Below, one piece after another: positions 52,742 to 61,645 of a DNA stretch of 64,000 nt (the stretch's first letter is position 1; each line of letters begins with the position of its first letter). The stretch covers positions 1 through 64,000 of the forward strand of contig VBLC01000038.1 of the NCBI GenBank assembly GCA_005879315.1, given 5' to 3'. Source of the DNA: Deltaproteobacteria bacterium (lineage in GTDB: Bacteria; Myxococcota; Myxococcia; Myxococcales; 40CM-4-68-19). A model generated the notes under the pieces. The model worked only from the letters and a program-made list of their open reading frames with translations. It was not told the origin of the DNA and did not search any database. Position numbers and translations under genes: made by a program.

Positions 52742-54423
52742 TTGAGGTGGCCCGGCAGGCTCTTCGCCAGCGTCGAGCGATCGAAGTCGAACGGGTGTGG
52801 CTCGCCCATCACCATTCGCCGGATCTTCGCCAGCCGCGGGCTGAAGACGCTCAGGCGCGGCGTCTCGGGATCGTGGATGTCGATTCCCGCCATGTCGGTC
52901 AGGCTATGGAAGAGAACGCGGGTATTGAGCGGCCGGGCGATGTTGGTCGAGGCCGCCGCCACCTTGTCTGGATGGCTGGCGGCGAATTCATCCGAGTACC
53001 AGAAGAGCATCGGGATGGGCAGGTCGTATTCGTTGTTCAGGTAATGCCCATAGAGGCCGCGGCTGTCGTCGCGGAGGTTCTCGCCGTGGTCGGAGACGTA
53101 GAAGAGGGCCTTGATCCCGCGGCGCTGGCGCAAGAGATCGATCAGATCGGCCAGCACGCTGTCGGTATAGGCGATGGTGTTGTCGTAAGCATTGATCAAC
53201 CGCTCTTGCTCGCTCAGGGCGGCGTCGTCGTCCGGGAAGACGTCGAAGCTGCGCGGGTAGCGGCTGGTCAGAGTGAAATGGCTGCCGAGGGTGTGGATGA
53301 CGAAGAACGTCTTGCCCTCGCCCTGGGCAAGCATCTCCTTGACGGTGTCGATCAGCCTGCCATCGAGCCGGCGTTCGTAGAAGCGGGTGACGTCGGCCTC
53401 GCGCGGATAGCGGTTGATCGCGCCGGTGAACGGATCGCGCTCCTGCGTGGAGAGCCAGTAGGTGCGGAAGCCCGCCTCGCGAAAGACGGAGATGATCGAC
53501 TTCTCCCGCGCCGTCCGCTGTTCGTCCTCGATGGTGCCGCGGGTGAGGATGAGCGGCACCGACTTGCGCGTCACCGCCGCCTGGGTGACGACGTCGCGGA
53601 AGACGAGAAGATGATCGGTCTGCGAGAGCCGCGGGTTCGTGCTGCGCGGATAGCCGTAGAGCTGCCAGTTCAACGCGCGCGAGCTCTCGCCGATGACCAG
53701 GAGATAGATCTCCGGCTCCGCGGGCGCATTCGAACGCGTGGCGCCGAAGGAAAATCCCTGCGCCTTTTGCGCATCCCGCAGCGCCTCGCGATAGAGCGTC
53801 CCGGCGGTATAGGCCTGCGGGATGACCCCGAAGGGGCTGCTGCGGTCGTTGGTCGCGACCCACATCCAGAGACCGAGCAGGTGATGGACGCCGACATAGA
53901 CCAGCGCGAGGCCTGCCAGCGGGATCAAGGAAGCGCGCCGCGGAGTGCTCAGCCGGAGATGGCGGATCTTCCACATGCAGAGCGCATACGCGGCCAGCAC
54001 CGCGGCGAGCATCGCCGTCAATGCCTGGGTATGCGACTCGATGTATTCGCGCCCGTCCTCGAGGTTCTCGAAGATGGTCAGCAGCATGCTCGAGGAGAGC
54101 CGCGTGTGATAGTGGAGGATGACGTACAGATCCGCGGCGACGACGAGATAGAGCGGAAACATCAAGGCGTGCGCCACGACGGGCCGCCGCGCGACGAGCT
54201 GTGCCGTCACCAGCGAAAGCACCGAGGCGGAAAAGAGGAAGACAATGGTCTTGTCGGGGCCGCCCTCGCCGACGCGCAGCTCGTAGAGCAGCACCGGCGA
54301 GATCAGATAAAGGTTCATCAGGAGCAGCCAGCGCTGGTGCCAGACCCAGGCGAGCGCTCGCCCGAACGGCCCCTCGCTGGCCGGCGCGGCGACAGAGATC
54401 GCTTGCTCGTGGCCCACGGCCAT
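52738..54423 (-). CDS. phosphoethanolamine-transferase-like membrane sulfatase-fold enzyme
   Basis: A 561-residue enzyme with about five N-terminal membrane helices (30-185) and a periplasmic alkaline-phosphatase/sulfatase-fold domain (235-550). The motifs are 'LLVIGESSRALNWQLYGYPR' (metal Glu), catalytic Thr in 'AAVTRKSVPLILTRG', 'THTLGSHF'-like 'VIHTLGSHFTLTSRYP', and the metal motif 'YVSDHGENL'. This matches EptA/CptA-type enzymes that add phosphoethanolamine to lipid A or polysaccharide. ATG 54423 follows a G-run overlapping the start. Its neighbours suggest it decorates the secreted glycan. Confidence 0.88.
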   Translation of the reverse strand: MAVGHEQAISVAAPASEGPFGRALAWVWHQRWLLLMNLYLISPVLLYELRVGEGGPDKTIVFLFSASVLSLVTAQLVARRPVVAHALMFPLYLVVAADLYVILHYHTRLSSSMLLTIFENLEDGREYIESHTQALTAMLAAVLAAYALCMWKIRHLRLSTPRRASLIPLAGLALVYVGVHHLLGLWMWVATNDRSSPFGVIPQAYTAGTLYREALRDAQKAQGFSFGATRSNAPAEPEIYLLVIGESSRALNWQLYGYPRSTNPRLSQTDHLLVFRDVVTQAAVTRKSVPLILTRGTIEDEQRTAREKSIISVFREAGFRTYWLSTQERDPFTGAINRYPREADVTRFYERRLDGRLIDTVKEMLAQGEGKTFFVIHTLGSHFTLTSRYPRSFDVFPDDDAALSEQERLINAYDNTIAYTDSVLADLIDLLRQRRGIKALFYVSDHGENLRDDSRGLYGHYLNNEYDLPIPMLFWYSDEFAASHPDKVAAASTNIARPLNTRVLFHSLTDMAGIDIHDPETPRLSVFSPRLAKIRRMVMGEPHPFDFDRSTLAKSLPGHLN

Positions 54424-54479
54424 CCCCCCTCGCGCCGATCTGGTGACTGCTCGATTGGGGAGCAAGGGGCCGCAACAAA

Positions 54480-55226
54480 TCAGAAACGGCCATCGCCGAG
54501 CACTCGCGTCCGCAGCGCATGGAGAGCAATGTGCACTGCCGTCTCCTTCCACCGCCTTCGCCCGTCGACGGCGAAGCGCGGCAGCACCGACCCGGCGCGC
54601 CGCTCGCGCGGATGGAAGGGCCGCGGCTCGGTGGACCAGATGAAGAACTCGCCCAGCGAGCGCAGCTCGTCGACGTGGTCCGCGGAAAAGTCCACGCCCG
54701 GAACGCCGAAGGGCATGGCGAAGTGGAGCTGCGGCCCGAAGAGCCGCTCGAAGTCTCGCTGCGAGCTGGAGAGCTCCTCGAGGACGTCGTCGGGGGACAA
54801 GAGCGAAAGCCGCCGGTGCGTGTTGGTGTGGTTGCCGAGCGACGCGTTGGGCAGCCGCCCGATCTCGAGGCATCGCTCGATCTCCGCCAACTCCGGCTCG
54901 GCGCGCTGCTCGGTCTTCTGCGGGCAGACGAAGTAGAGCCATTCGATCTGCGGCCAGCGCTGCGCTCGCGAGAGCAGGTAGTCCGCCGCGCTCTGATAGC
55001 CGTCGTCGAAAGAGACGGTGAGCTCCCCGCGCGCCTCGAGACAAAAGGCGATCAGCCGGTCGATCTCCGCAGAGGGCATGCAGAGCTTGTCTCGCTCCGG
55101 GCCGACGCGATGGAAGCAGAGCGCCAGCTGCAGATCCCCGAGGCCCGTGCGCAGGCTGGAGAGCAGGGTGCCCTCGTTTGCGGCGGACAGCGTCTTGAGC
55201 AATTGCCGTCCCAATCGCTGCCTCAT
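54480..55226 (-). CDS. NodB-like polysaccharide deacetylase (CE4)
   Basis: A 248-residue protein with the CE4 fold. 'LCFHRVGPE' leads to metal and catalytic 'VSFDDGYQS' (Asp-Asp) at about 70-78 and the His motif 'LGNHTNTHRRL' (HxxxH). 'FAMPFGVPG' provides the third motif. There is no signal peptide, so a cytoplasmic role or a peripheral location at the inner membrane is likely. It removes acetyl groups from N-acetyl hexosamines in related enzymes. It starts about 60 bp from the divergent Wzx gene. Confidence 0.85.
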   Translation of the reverse strand: MRQRLGRQLLKTLSAANEGTLLSSLRTGLGDLQLALCFHRVGPERDKLCMPSAEIDRLIAFCLEARGELTVSFDDGYQSAADYLLSRAQRWPQIEWLYFVCPQKTEQRAEPELAEIERCLEIGRLPNASLGNHTNTHRRLSLLSPDDVLEELSSSQRDFERLFGPQLHFAMPFGVPGVDFSADHVDELRSLGEFFIWSTEPRPFHPRERRAGSVLPRFAVDGRRRWKETAVHIALHALRTRVLGDGRF

Positions 55227-55320
55227 GCGCGCAAGATTAGGGAGTAGACGCTACAGCCGCATTGTCTGATTTCCGGCAACCCGCATGCTTCGCTTTGGGC
55301 CGTGGATAACTTGGCGCGTG

Positions 55321-56820
55321 ATGTCGGACACGTCCTCGCTGGCCGCCAGCTCGACGCTGTGGCGGGACACGCAGATCGCGCTGTGGAACGCGCTGAAGAT
55401 CGGCGGCTCGCTGCTCGCCACCTGGACGGTGGCGGTAGCGGTGCGCTTCGTGCTGCCCAGGCTGCTCGGGCCCGAGGGGTACGGCGTCTACAACTTCACC
55501 GAGGCCTTCGCGACCAGCTTCTTCGTGCTCGCTTCGCTCGGCATCGAGACCTACGTCCAGAAGGAGATCCCGGTCCGGGCCGAGCACGCCTCGGACTTCT
55601 TCGGCGGGGTGCTGACGCTGCGGCTGGCTTTGGGCGTCGCGCTGTTCGCGGCGATGGCCGCCATCCTCCATTTCGGCGGGCGGCCCCCGCAAGTGAGGCT
55701 GATGGTCTATCTCTTCGCCGTCGGCCAGCTGCTTTTCCTCAGCAACGCGACCTTCTCCGCGATGCTCCACGCCCGCGGCACCGTCGACGGCCTATCGGTG
55801 GTCACGGTGCTCGCCAAGCTTCTCTGGGGCGCGGGGATCCTCGCCGCGCTCACCAGCCGCACGGGGCTGATCGGCCTCGCCGCGGCCTTCGCGCTCGCCG
55901 AGGCGGTCAAGGCGGCCGCGCTCTTCTCCCTCTGCCGCCGCCATCTCGCCTTGCGGCTGCACATCGATCTCGCCCAGACGAAGCGCGTGGTGATCTCCAG
56001 CCTGCCCTTCTTCGTCACCACCTTGACCACCACGCTGTTCAGCAAGCTCGACGACACGCTGGTCGGTTTTCTCGCCAGCGACCGCGAGGTGGGCTGGTTC
56101 GGAGTCGCCTCGAATCTCTCGCAGGTCGCCCTTCTCATGACGCCGTTGATCGGATCGGTGGTGCTGCCGCTTTTCTCGCGGGTGGCGACCCGCTCGCGCG
56201 CCGAGCTGGACAACGTCATGCGCCGCTCCCTCGAGGTCATTCTCATGATCGCCATCCCCGCCAGCCTGGCGCTGGGCCTCGGAGCGGACGTCTGGGTCCG
56301 GATCGTGGGCGGACCCGACTACGCGCCGGCCGCGCTCGCACTGCGCATCCTCGCGCCGGTCTTCGTCCTCACCTACGTGGCGATGATCTGCGCCGACTGC
56401 CTGTACGTCGAGGGCAAGTCGTGGCGGGTCACCTGGGTCTGCCTGGGCGGCCTCGTCATCAACGTCACCCTCAACGCCACGCTCATCCGCCCGATGCTGG
56501 CGGCGCTCGGTCCCGGCGGGGCGGGCGTGGGCGCGGCGGTGGCCACCATCGGCACCGAGGCGTTCACTTGTTGCCTCTTCACGCTCGCCATCGGCCGGCG
56601 CGTGCTGGACAGGCGGCTCGTCTCGACCGTCGCGCGGCTTGCGGCGGTGTGCGCCGCCGTCTTCGTGCTCCACCGGCTCTGCGCTTTCCTCGGTCCGGCG
56701 CGGCTCGCGCTCGACGCGGCCGCCTACGCCGGGCTCGCGCTCCTGACCGGCGCGGTGCGCGTCGGCGAGATCCGCGAGTTCGCTTCCAGCGCGCTCAAGG
56801 TCAAGCAGTCGACAGCATAG
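55321..56820 (+). CDS. Wzx-type oligosaccharide flippase
   Basis: About 499 residues (start ATG 55321; an in-frame ATG at 55285 would add 12) with 12-14 transmembrane helices of the MATE/MOP-flippase class. Segments such as 'RFVLPRLLGPEGYGVYNFTEA' (PST-family hallmark 'LGPExYGxY'), 'SSLPFFVTTLTTTLFSKLDDTLVGFLA' and 'YAPAALALRILAPVFVLTYV' are typical. It turns the undecaprenyl-linked repeat unit to the periplasmic face, upstream of Wzy polymerisation. The Wza lipoprotein gene follows 36 bp later, same strand. Confidence 0.9.
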   Translation: MSDTSSLAASSTLWRDTQIALWNALKIGGSLLATWTVAVAVRFVLPRLLGPEGYGVYNFTEAFATSFFVLASLGIETYVQKEIPVRAEHASDFFGGVLTLRLALGVALFAAMAAILHFGGRPPQVRLMVYLFAVGQLLFLSNATFSAMLHARGTVDGLSVVTVLAKLLWGAGILAALTSRTGLIGLAAAFALAEAVKAAALFSLCRRHLALRLHIDLAQTKRVVISSLPFFVTTLTTTLFSKLDDTLVGFLASDREVGWFGVASNLSQVALLMTPLIGSVVLPLFSRVATRSRAELDNVMRRSLEVILMIAIPASLALGLGADVWVRIVGGPDYAPAALALRILAPVFVLTYVAMICADCLYVEGKSWRVTWVCLGGLVINVTLNATLIRPMLAALGPGGAGVGAAVATIGTEAFTCCLFTLAIGRRVLDRRLVSTVARLAAVCAAVFVLHRLCAFLGPARLALDAAAYAGLALLTGAVRVGEIREFASSALKVKQSTA

Positions 56821-56856
56821 GTTGCCGCGCGGCCGCGTCGGCCTAAGTTTCGCGCG

Positions 56857-57438
56857 ATGCGAGCAGCCCTCATTGCGATGGTCGCCCTGGCCGCCGGATG
56901 CCGGCACTCCGGCGCTTATGTCTGGGCCGATGAATTCAACGACCCGCCGCGATCGGCCGATTACCAGATCGCCGCGGGCGACTTGCTTTCCATCCGCGTG
57001 GTCGGCCACGAGGAAATGTCCACTCGTGTGCGGGTGCGCACCGACGGCCGCATCTCGGTGCCCTTCCTGCAGGACGAGAACGCCGCGGGCGTCACGCCGG
57101 GCGCGCTCGCCGACAAGCTGCGCGACGACTTCACCCAGTACGTCAACCGGCCGGTCGTGACCGTTTCCGTCGAGGAATTCAAGCCGCTCACCGTCTCGGT
57201 GACGGGCGAGGTGATGCGCCCCGGCGTCTATCCTCTCGACACGCCCGCCGGCATCTTGCAGGCGCTGGCCAGCGCGGGCGGGCTGAGCCAGTTCGCGCAC
57301 GACGACCAGATCTACGTGCTCCGCCGCCTGACCGAAGGCACCGTGCGCATCCGCTTCAAGTACGAAGCGCTGGCGCACGCCGAGGGGCGCGCCGGCAACT
57401 TCAGCCTCCAGCGCAACGACCTGGTGGTGGTGGAGTAG
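56857..57438 (+). CDS. short Wza-type polysaccharide export lipoprotein
   Basis: A 193-residue lipoprotein. Signal with lipobox 'LAAGC' (Cys15), polysaccharide biosynthesis/export domain (about 36-110, 'YQIAAGDLLSIRVVGHEEM', 'RTDGRISVPFLQ') and one SLBB domain (113-165, 'LTVSVTGEVMRPGVYPL'). It stops there. The second SLBB repeats and the outer-membrane-spanning helix of E. coli Wza are absent, so it cannot itself form the outer-membrane pore. The next gene, a beta-barrel, begins 2 bp after the stop. This agrees with the myxobacterial scheme of truncated Wza plus separate Wzp barrel. Confidence 0.88.
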   Translation: MRAALIAMVALAAGCRHSGAYVWADEFNDPPRSADYQIAAGDLLSIRVVGHEEMSTRVRVRTDGRISVPFLQDENAAGVTPGALADKLRDDFTQYVNRPVVTVSVEEFKPLTVSVTGEVMRPGVYPLDTPAGILQALASAGGLSQFAHDDQIYVLRRLTEGTVRIRFKYEALAHAEGRAGNFSLQRNDLVVVE

Positions 57439-57440
57439 CG

Positions 57441-58562
57441 GTGGCCTTCCTCCTGCTCCTCGGACTGCTCGCTGCCGGGGCGCGCCTGGAGGCGAGCGTG
57501 GAGAGCGGCGGAGACCTGCGCTCCGCTCTCTCGGGCGAGGACGAGCAGCGGACGGCGCAGATGCTCGTCGTCGAGCCCGCGCTCAGCGCATTTCTCGAGG
57601 AGCCCGGCGCGCAGCTCCAGGCGCGCTACGCGCCGCGCTTCTGGTTTGGCGACGTGCACGGCGTGCGGCAGGAGGGCTCGTTCCTCGGCAAGTGGCAGGC
57701 AACGCGCAATCTGGCATGGGCCGCGACGCAGCGGCTGCGGTACGGGCGCAGCGAGTTCACCTGGGACCCGGGCTCGCGGCGGCCTTTCGACGTGCTGGAG
57801 GCGCTCCTGCCGGTCATCCCCGACGAGCTGAGCAACGACAGCGAGGTGAGCTTCAGCTACCTCCTGAGCCGCAACGTTTCGGTCTACGCGGGCGGCGGAT
57901 TCCTCGCCTTCGGCGGGCTCTCGCCGGCGTCGCAGCAGATCCTCCCCTTGCAGCGCGGCCCGCAGACCTACGCCGGGGTCGAGCAGCAGCTGACCCGGGT
58001 CGACAGGCTCTCGACGGCGCTCTACGCCTCGCACAGCTTCATCACCGGCGGCCGGCAGAATTCGCTCCTGGAAGTGACCGAGGGCTGGCAGCGCCAGCTC
58101 GGGTCCGCCACGCGCACGAGGCTCGCCGCGGGCGGCAGCGCAGTTCGCAAGTCTCGGCCCCAGGACGTGTCGAAGGATCTCTTTCCCGTCGCCTCGGTCT
58201 CGCTCGATCACGACCTGCTCGCGCGCGCGCAGCGTCTGGAATTGCGCGCGCTCGCCGAATTGGGCCCGCACCAGAGCCGGCTGACGGGGGATCTGCTCGA
58301 GCGCGCGGAGGTGGGCGCCTCGGCGCGCTGGGTGATGGAGGAAAATTTTTCCCTCCGCTGCCGCGGCGCGTTCGCCAAGGAGATGGGTGGGGCGCGGCTC
58401 ATGCTCGGAACGCTCGATGCCGTCTACCGCCTGCGGCCGGACATTTCCTTCCTCGCCGGTGCCGAGGCGCTGTTGCAGGAATTGCCGGCGCAGACGGACA
58501 CAGGGCGCCTGCACTGGATGGCGTTCACCGCACTGAAGCTGACGATGCCCGGCTCACTTTGA
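57441..58562 (+). CDS. outer-membrane beta-barrel, Wzp-like polysaccharide secretin
   Basis: A 373-residue exported protein starting at GTG 57441, 2 bp after the Wza stop. A hydrophobic signal (1-18) is followed by alternating short amphipathic strands ('GAQLQARYAPRFWFGD', 'NVSVYAGGGFLAFGGL', 'SATRTRLAAGGSAV', 'ASARWVMEENFSLRCRGAFAK', 'LHWMAFTALKLTMP') that end in a terminal strand. This is the pattern of a barrel of about 16-18 strands. Context next to a pore-less Wza suggests the outer-membrane conduit for the polymer (family knowledge: Wzp barrels of Myxococcus). Sequence identity to those was not tested. Confidence 0.78.
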   Translation: MAFLLLLGLLAAGARLEASVESGGDLRSALSGEDEQRTAQMLVVEPALSAFLEEPGAQLQARYAPRFWFGDVHGVRQEGSFLGKWQATRNLAWAATQRLRYGRSEFTWDPGSRRPFDVLEALLPVIPDELSNDSEVSFSYLLSRNVSVYAGGGFLAFGGLSPASQQILPLQRGPQTYAGVEQQLTRVDRLSTALYASHSFITGGRQNSLLEVTEGWQRQLGSATRTRLAAGGSAVRKSRPQDVSKDLFPVASVSLDHDLLARAQRLELRALAELGPHQSRLTGDLLERAEVGASARWVMEENFSLRCRGAFAKEMGGARLMLGTLDAVYRLRPDISFLAGAEALLQELPAQTDTGRLHWMAFTALKLTMPGSL

Positions 58563-58567
58563 GACAT

Positions 58568-58735
58568 ATGGCCAGCCTGCTCCTGCTCTCCATACTTGCA
58601 GCCACGGTCCTGATGCCTAGCTTGGCCGCGGGGGAGAGGAATGCTGAGCGCGGACTGAAGAAGCTGTTCGTCCAGATGCTGGCGTTCAGCATCTTCTATT
58701 GGCTGGTGGTGATGTACTTCACACCGGGCGTTTGA
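58568..58735 (+). CDS. 55-residue putative membrane protein
   Basis: A small ORF missed by length cut-offs. It begins at ATG 58568, 5 bp after the barrel stop, and ends 16 bp before the Wzc-like start. The product reads as a hydrophobic segment (2-20, 'LLLLSILAATVLMPSLAAG'), a short basic hinge (ERNAERGLKKL) and a second helix (36-51). It would be a bitopic or hairpin inner-membrane protein. No family is recognised. Tight packing within the export operon argues for a real role at the Wza/Wzc complex (inference). Confidence 0.6.
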   Translation: MASLLLLSILAATVLMPSLAAGERNAERGLKKLFVQMLAFSIFYWLVVMYFTPGV

Positions 58736-58751
58736 GGGGGAGGGGAAGCAG

Positions 58752-60179
58752 ATGGGCGGACAGTCGGCCCGGCACAATTCAGCCGCGACGGCTTCTGCGC
58801 TGGACACGGCGCTCTTCGAGCCCGGCGAGCTGCGCGACTACCTCGGCTTCGCGTTGAACGCGATGGGGCGGCGGCGCAAGCTGGTCATGGCGGTGCTGCT
58901 CCTCTTCATGGGCGCGACTGTCGGGGCGATGAAGGTGCTGCCGCGGCAGTTTCATGCCGAGGCGCGGCTCTACACGATGCCGGCCGAAGGCTCTCCCGGC
59001 GCTCTGCGCGCCGCGAGCGGCGAGCCGGCGGGGCTCGTCCCCGGCGCGGCTGAAGTGATTCTCACCGAAGAGAGCCTCAAGGCGCTCGTCGCCGAGCACG
59101 ATCTGATGACGCGCTGGGTGTCTTCGCGCGCGCCGCTGTGGAAGCTGATCGATCACCTGCGCGACATGCGCGGCGAGGCTCCCGACGCGCAGGCCCGCGA
59201 CCGCGCGCTGATCGACTACCTGCGCAAGAAGCTCAGCGTGCAGGTGAAGGGCGCCGAGGTGCACATCGCTTTCGACTGGCCCGAGCCGCGCACCGCCTAT
59301 GCGGTGGTGCAGAGCGCCTCGCAGCGGCTGCTCGCGGCGCGGCGCGAGGCCGAGCTGGGTCCGCTGCAGAGCAAGTCCGCCTCGCTGGAGGAGAGCGCGC
59401 GGGCCGCCCGGAAGCGGATCGACATCGCGGTGGCGGGCATCGACGCCGCCATCGAGGAGCGGCACCGCGGCGCGCGGCCGGCGACGGTGCGCGGGCTGCA
59501 GGCCGAGGGAATCTTCCGCGACCTGCCCGATCAGAAGCTGGCGCAGCTGCGGCAGCAGCTGCTCACGCGGCAGAAGGCCATCGCCGACGCCGAGCAGATG
59601 CGACGCAAGCGGCTCTCCGAGCTGCAGTCGATCCGGGCCGAGCAGCGGGCCACGCTCGGTCCGCAGAACGCCGCGCTGCTCGACACCGAGGAGAAGATCG
59701 CCGTCCTCGAGCGCGAGGGCGCGCAGATCGACGGCATGAAGTCGGAGGAACAGGCGCTGCTCGCCGAGTACGTTCGCGCGGGCGGCAAGGAAGTCGAGCT
59801 TCTCTCGGAGCCCGGCCCGTCCTGGCCGGCGGAGCTGAAGGAGGACGACCAGGTCGTCGCCTCCGCAAAGGTGCGCGTCGCGATGGAGCAGGCGTCGCTG
59901 CAGCGCCTGCTCGACGAGATTACGGAACTGCGTGTCTCGCTCGCCGCTGCGCGCTCGAGCTTCGAGAGCCGCCATGCCGTCCTCACGCCGCCCGAGATCC
60001 CCCAGCGGGTCGCCTTCCCCAACTTGCCGCTGGTGCTGGTCGCCGCTGCGTTCGGCGGGATCCTGCTCGCCATCTTCGGCGCCCTCGCCGCCGACCTGCG
60101 CGGCGGAGTCATCCGCGAGACCTGGCAGGCGCAGCGCAGGCTGGACCTGCCGGTGCTGGCCGAGGTTCCCGCGCCGTGA
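58752..60179 (+). CDS. Wzc-like polysaccharide co-polymerase lacking a kinase domain
   Basis: A 475-residue PCP-type protein. TM1 at about 44-60 and TM2 at about 427-450 enclose a large periplasmic, helical domain rich in coiled coil (180-415). N- and C-terminal flanks are typical Wzz-type elements ('LPRQFHAEARLYTM', then 'PEIPQRVAFPNLPLVLV'). The protein ends at 'LAEVPAP', exactly where a BY-kinase linker would start. No Walker motifs or tyrosine tail follow. The next but one gene supplies only a degenerate kinase half. It should set chain length and gate Wza. GTGA overlap with the Wzy gene. Confidence 0.85.
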   Translation: MGGQSARHNSAATASALDTALFEPGELRDYLGFALNAMGRRRKLVMAVLLLFMGATVGAMKVLPRQFHAEARLYTMPAEGSPGALRAASGEPAGLVPGAAEVILTEESLKALVAEHDLMTRWVSSRAPLWKLIDHLRDMRGEAPDAQARDRALIDYLRKKLSVQVKGAEVHIAFDWPEPRTAYAVVQSASQRLLAARREAELGPLQSKSASLEESARAARKRIDIAVAGIDAAIEERHRGARPATVRGLQAEGIFRDLPDQKLAQLRQQLLTRQKAIADAEQMRRKRLSELQSIRAEQRATLGPQNAALLDTEEKIAVLEREGAQIDGMKSEEQALLAEYVRAGGKEVELLSEPGPSWPAELKEDDQVVASAKVRVAMEQASLQRLLDEITELRVSLAAARSSFESRHAVLTPPEIPQRVAFPNLPLVLVAAAFGGILLAIFGALAADLRGGVIRETWQAQRRLDLPVLAEVPAP

Positions 60180-61645
60180 GCCGGACAGTTTTCTTGGCAG
60201 GGCTCTGCGCGCTCGGCGCGCTGAGCCTCTTGGCGTTGCTCGTCTCGGGCGGCTCGCCCGCCGCTGCGGCGGCGCCGGTGCTGGGGCTGGCGCTGCTCTG
60301 GGCCGCCTGGCGCGCCCCGCTCAAAGCCACGCTGGTCGCCTTCATGTTCCTCTCGCTCATCGCCGTCGCGCTGCAGGACAACCCGCACGAATTCTACTGG
60401 CGCTCGCCCTTGCAGGGCCTGGGCGCGCTGCTCAGCGACAACTGGAGCAGGACTTTCGGGATCCCGATCCTCTCCTTCTCGGGAAGCGACGTGCTCGCGG
60501 CGCTCTTGCTTCTGCGCATCGCCATGCGCGGCGGCGCGGGGGGCACCGCCTTTGTGCTGTGGAGAGTGTTGGGCGCATTTCTCGCCGGTCTTGCGGGGCT
60601 GGCGATCTGGGGCGCGGCGCACGGAGGGCAGCTCGGCATCGCCTACTGGCAGGTGCGCCAGCTGGTCTACATCCCCGTCTTCGCCTTTCTCCTCGCCCAG
60701 GCGCTGGACGGCGAAGGCGATCTGCGTCTCCTCGGGCCGATCGTGATCGCCGCGGCTTTGGTCAAGGCGGTGCTCGGCCTCTACTTCTACCTGGCCATCG
60801 CGCGGCGGCAGGGGCTGGAGATTTCGTTCGTCACCTCGCACGCCGATTCGATGCTCTTCTGCCTCTCCATCGTCCTCATGCTCCTGCGCTGGCTCGAGCA
60901 GCCCGACGCCAAGAGCCTGCGCCGGTTCCTCTGGATCGCGCCGGTCCTGCTCGCCGCCATCTGGCTCAACAACCGGCGCATCGCCTGGGTGGAGCTGGCC
61001 GTGGGCCTCGCTCTGGTCTGGCAGCTCGCGCGCTGGAACGCCGCCAAGCGCGCCGCCGCCCGCGCCGCGCTGGTCTGCGCGCCGCTCTTTGCCCTCTACC
61101 TCGCCGCCGGCTGGTACTCGAGCGCCGCCTTCTTCAAGCCGGTCGTCTCGATCAAGACCATCGTCGCTCCGAGCGCCTCCGCGCGGGACAGCTCGTCGCA
61201 GTCGCGCCGGATCGAGAATTTCAATCTCTCGCAGACGCTGCGGGCGCATCCTCTGGGCATCGGCCTGGGCCAGCCCTACGAGGAGATCGTCAAGGGGCCC
61301 GACATCTCCGAAGGGTTCGCCCTCTACCGCTACATTCCGCACAACTCCATTCTCTGGATGATGGCGGCCGGCGGACCCATCGGCTTCTTCCTGCTCTGGG
61401 CGCCGTTCGCCGTCGGGATGTTCCTCGCGGTGCGCGCCAGGCGGCTGGCGCGCTCGCCGATCGAGCGCATCTCGGCCATCGCCGCTGTCTGCGCCCTCGT
61501 CGTCTATCTCATCCAGGCCTACGGCGACATGGGCACGCAAAACTGGGCAACCACCTGGCTGGTCGCGGCCGCGCTCGCGGTCGCCGGCAAGGTCGCCGTC
61601 GCAACCGAAACAGTGGAGGAGGACGTATGCACAGCGCTCGCCTGA
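60176..61645 (+). CDS. Wzy/O-antigen-ligase-like polymerase
   Basis: A 489-residue membrane protein starting at GTG 60176, which overlaps the Wzc stop. About 11-13 transmembrane helices surround a large periplasmic loop around residues 325-390 ('SSSQSRRIENFNLSQTL', 'HPLGIGLGQPYEE', 'YIPHNSILWMMA'), the arrangement of the Wzy_C/WaaL family. The 'HPLGIGLG' and 'HNSILWMM' elements contain the His and Arg residues used in periplasmic glycan transfer. It probably polymerises the Wzx-flipped repeat units. Its 3' end overlaps the kinase-remnant gene by 19 bp. Confidence 0.9.
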   Translation: MSRTVFLAGLCALGALSLLALLVSGGSPAAAAAPVLGLALLWAAWRAPLKATLVAFMFLSLIAVALQDNPHEFYWRSPLQGLGALLSDNWSRTFGIPILSFSGSDVLAALLLLRIAMRGGAGGTAFVLWRVLGAFLAGLAGLAIWGAAHGGQLGIAYWQVRQLVYIPVFAFLLAQALDGEGDLRLLGPIVIAAALVKAVLGLYFYLAIARRQGLEISFVTSHADSMLFCLSIVLMLLRWLEQPDAKSLRRFLWIAPVLLAAIWLNNRRIAWVELAVGLALVWQLARWNAAKRAAARAALVCAPLFALYLAAGWYSSAAFFKPVVSIKTIVAPSASARDSSSQSRRIENFNLSQTLRAHPLGIGLGQPYEEIVKGPDISEGFALYRYIPHNSILWMMAAGGPIGFFLLWAPFAVGMFLAVRARRLARSPIERISAIAAVCALVVYLIQAYGDMGTQNWATTWLVAAALAVAGKVAVATETVEEDVCTALA

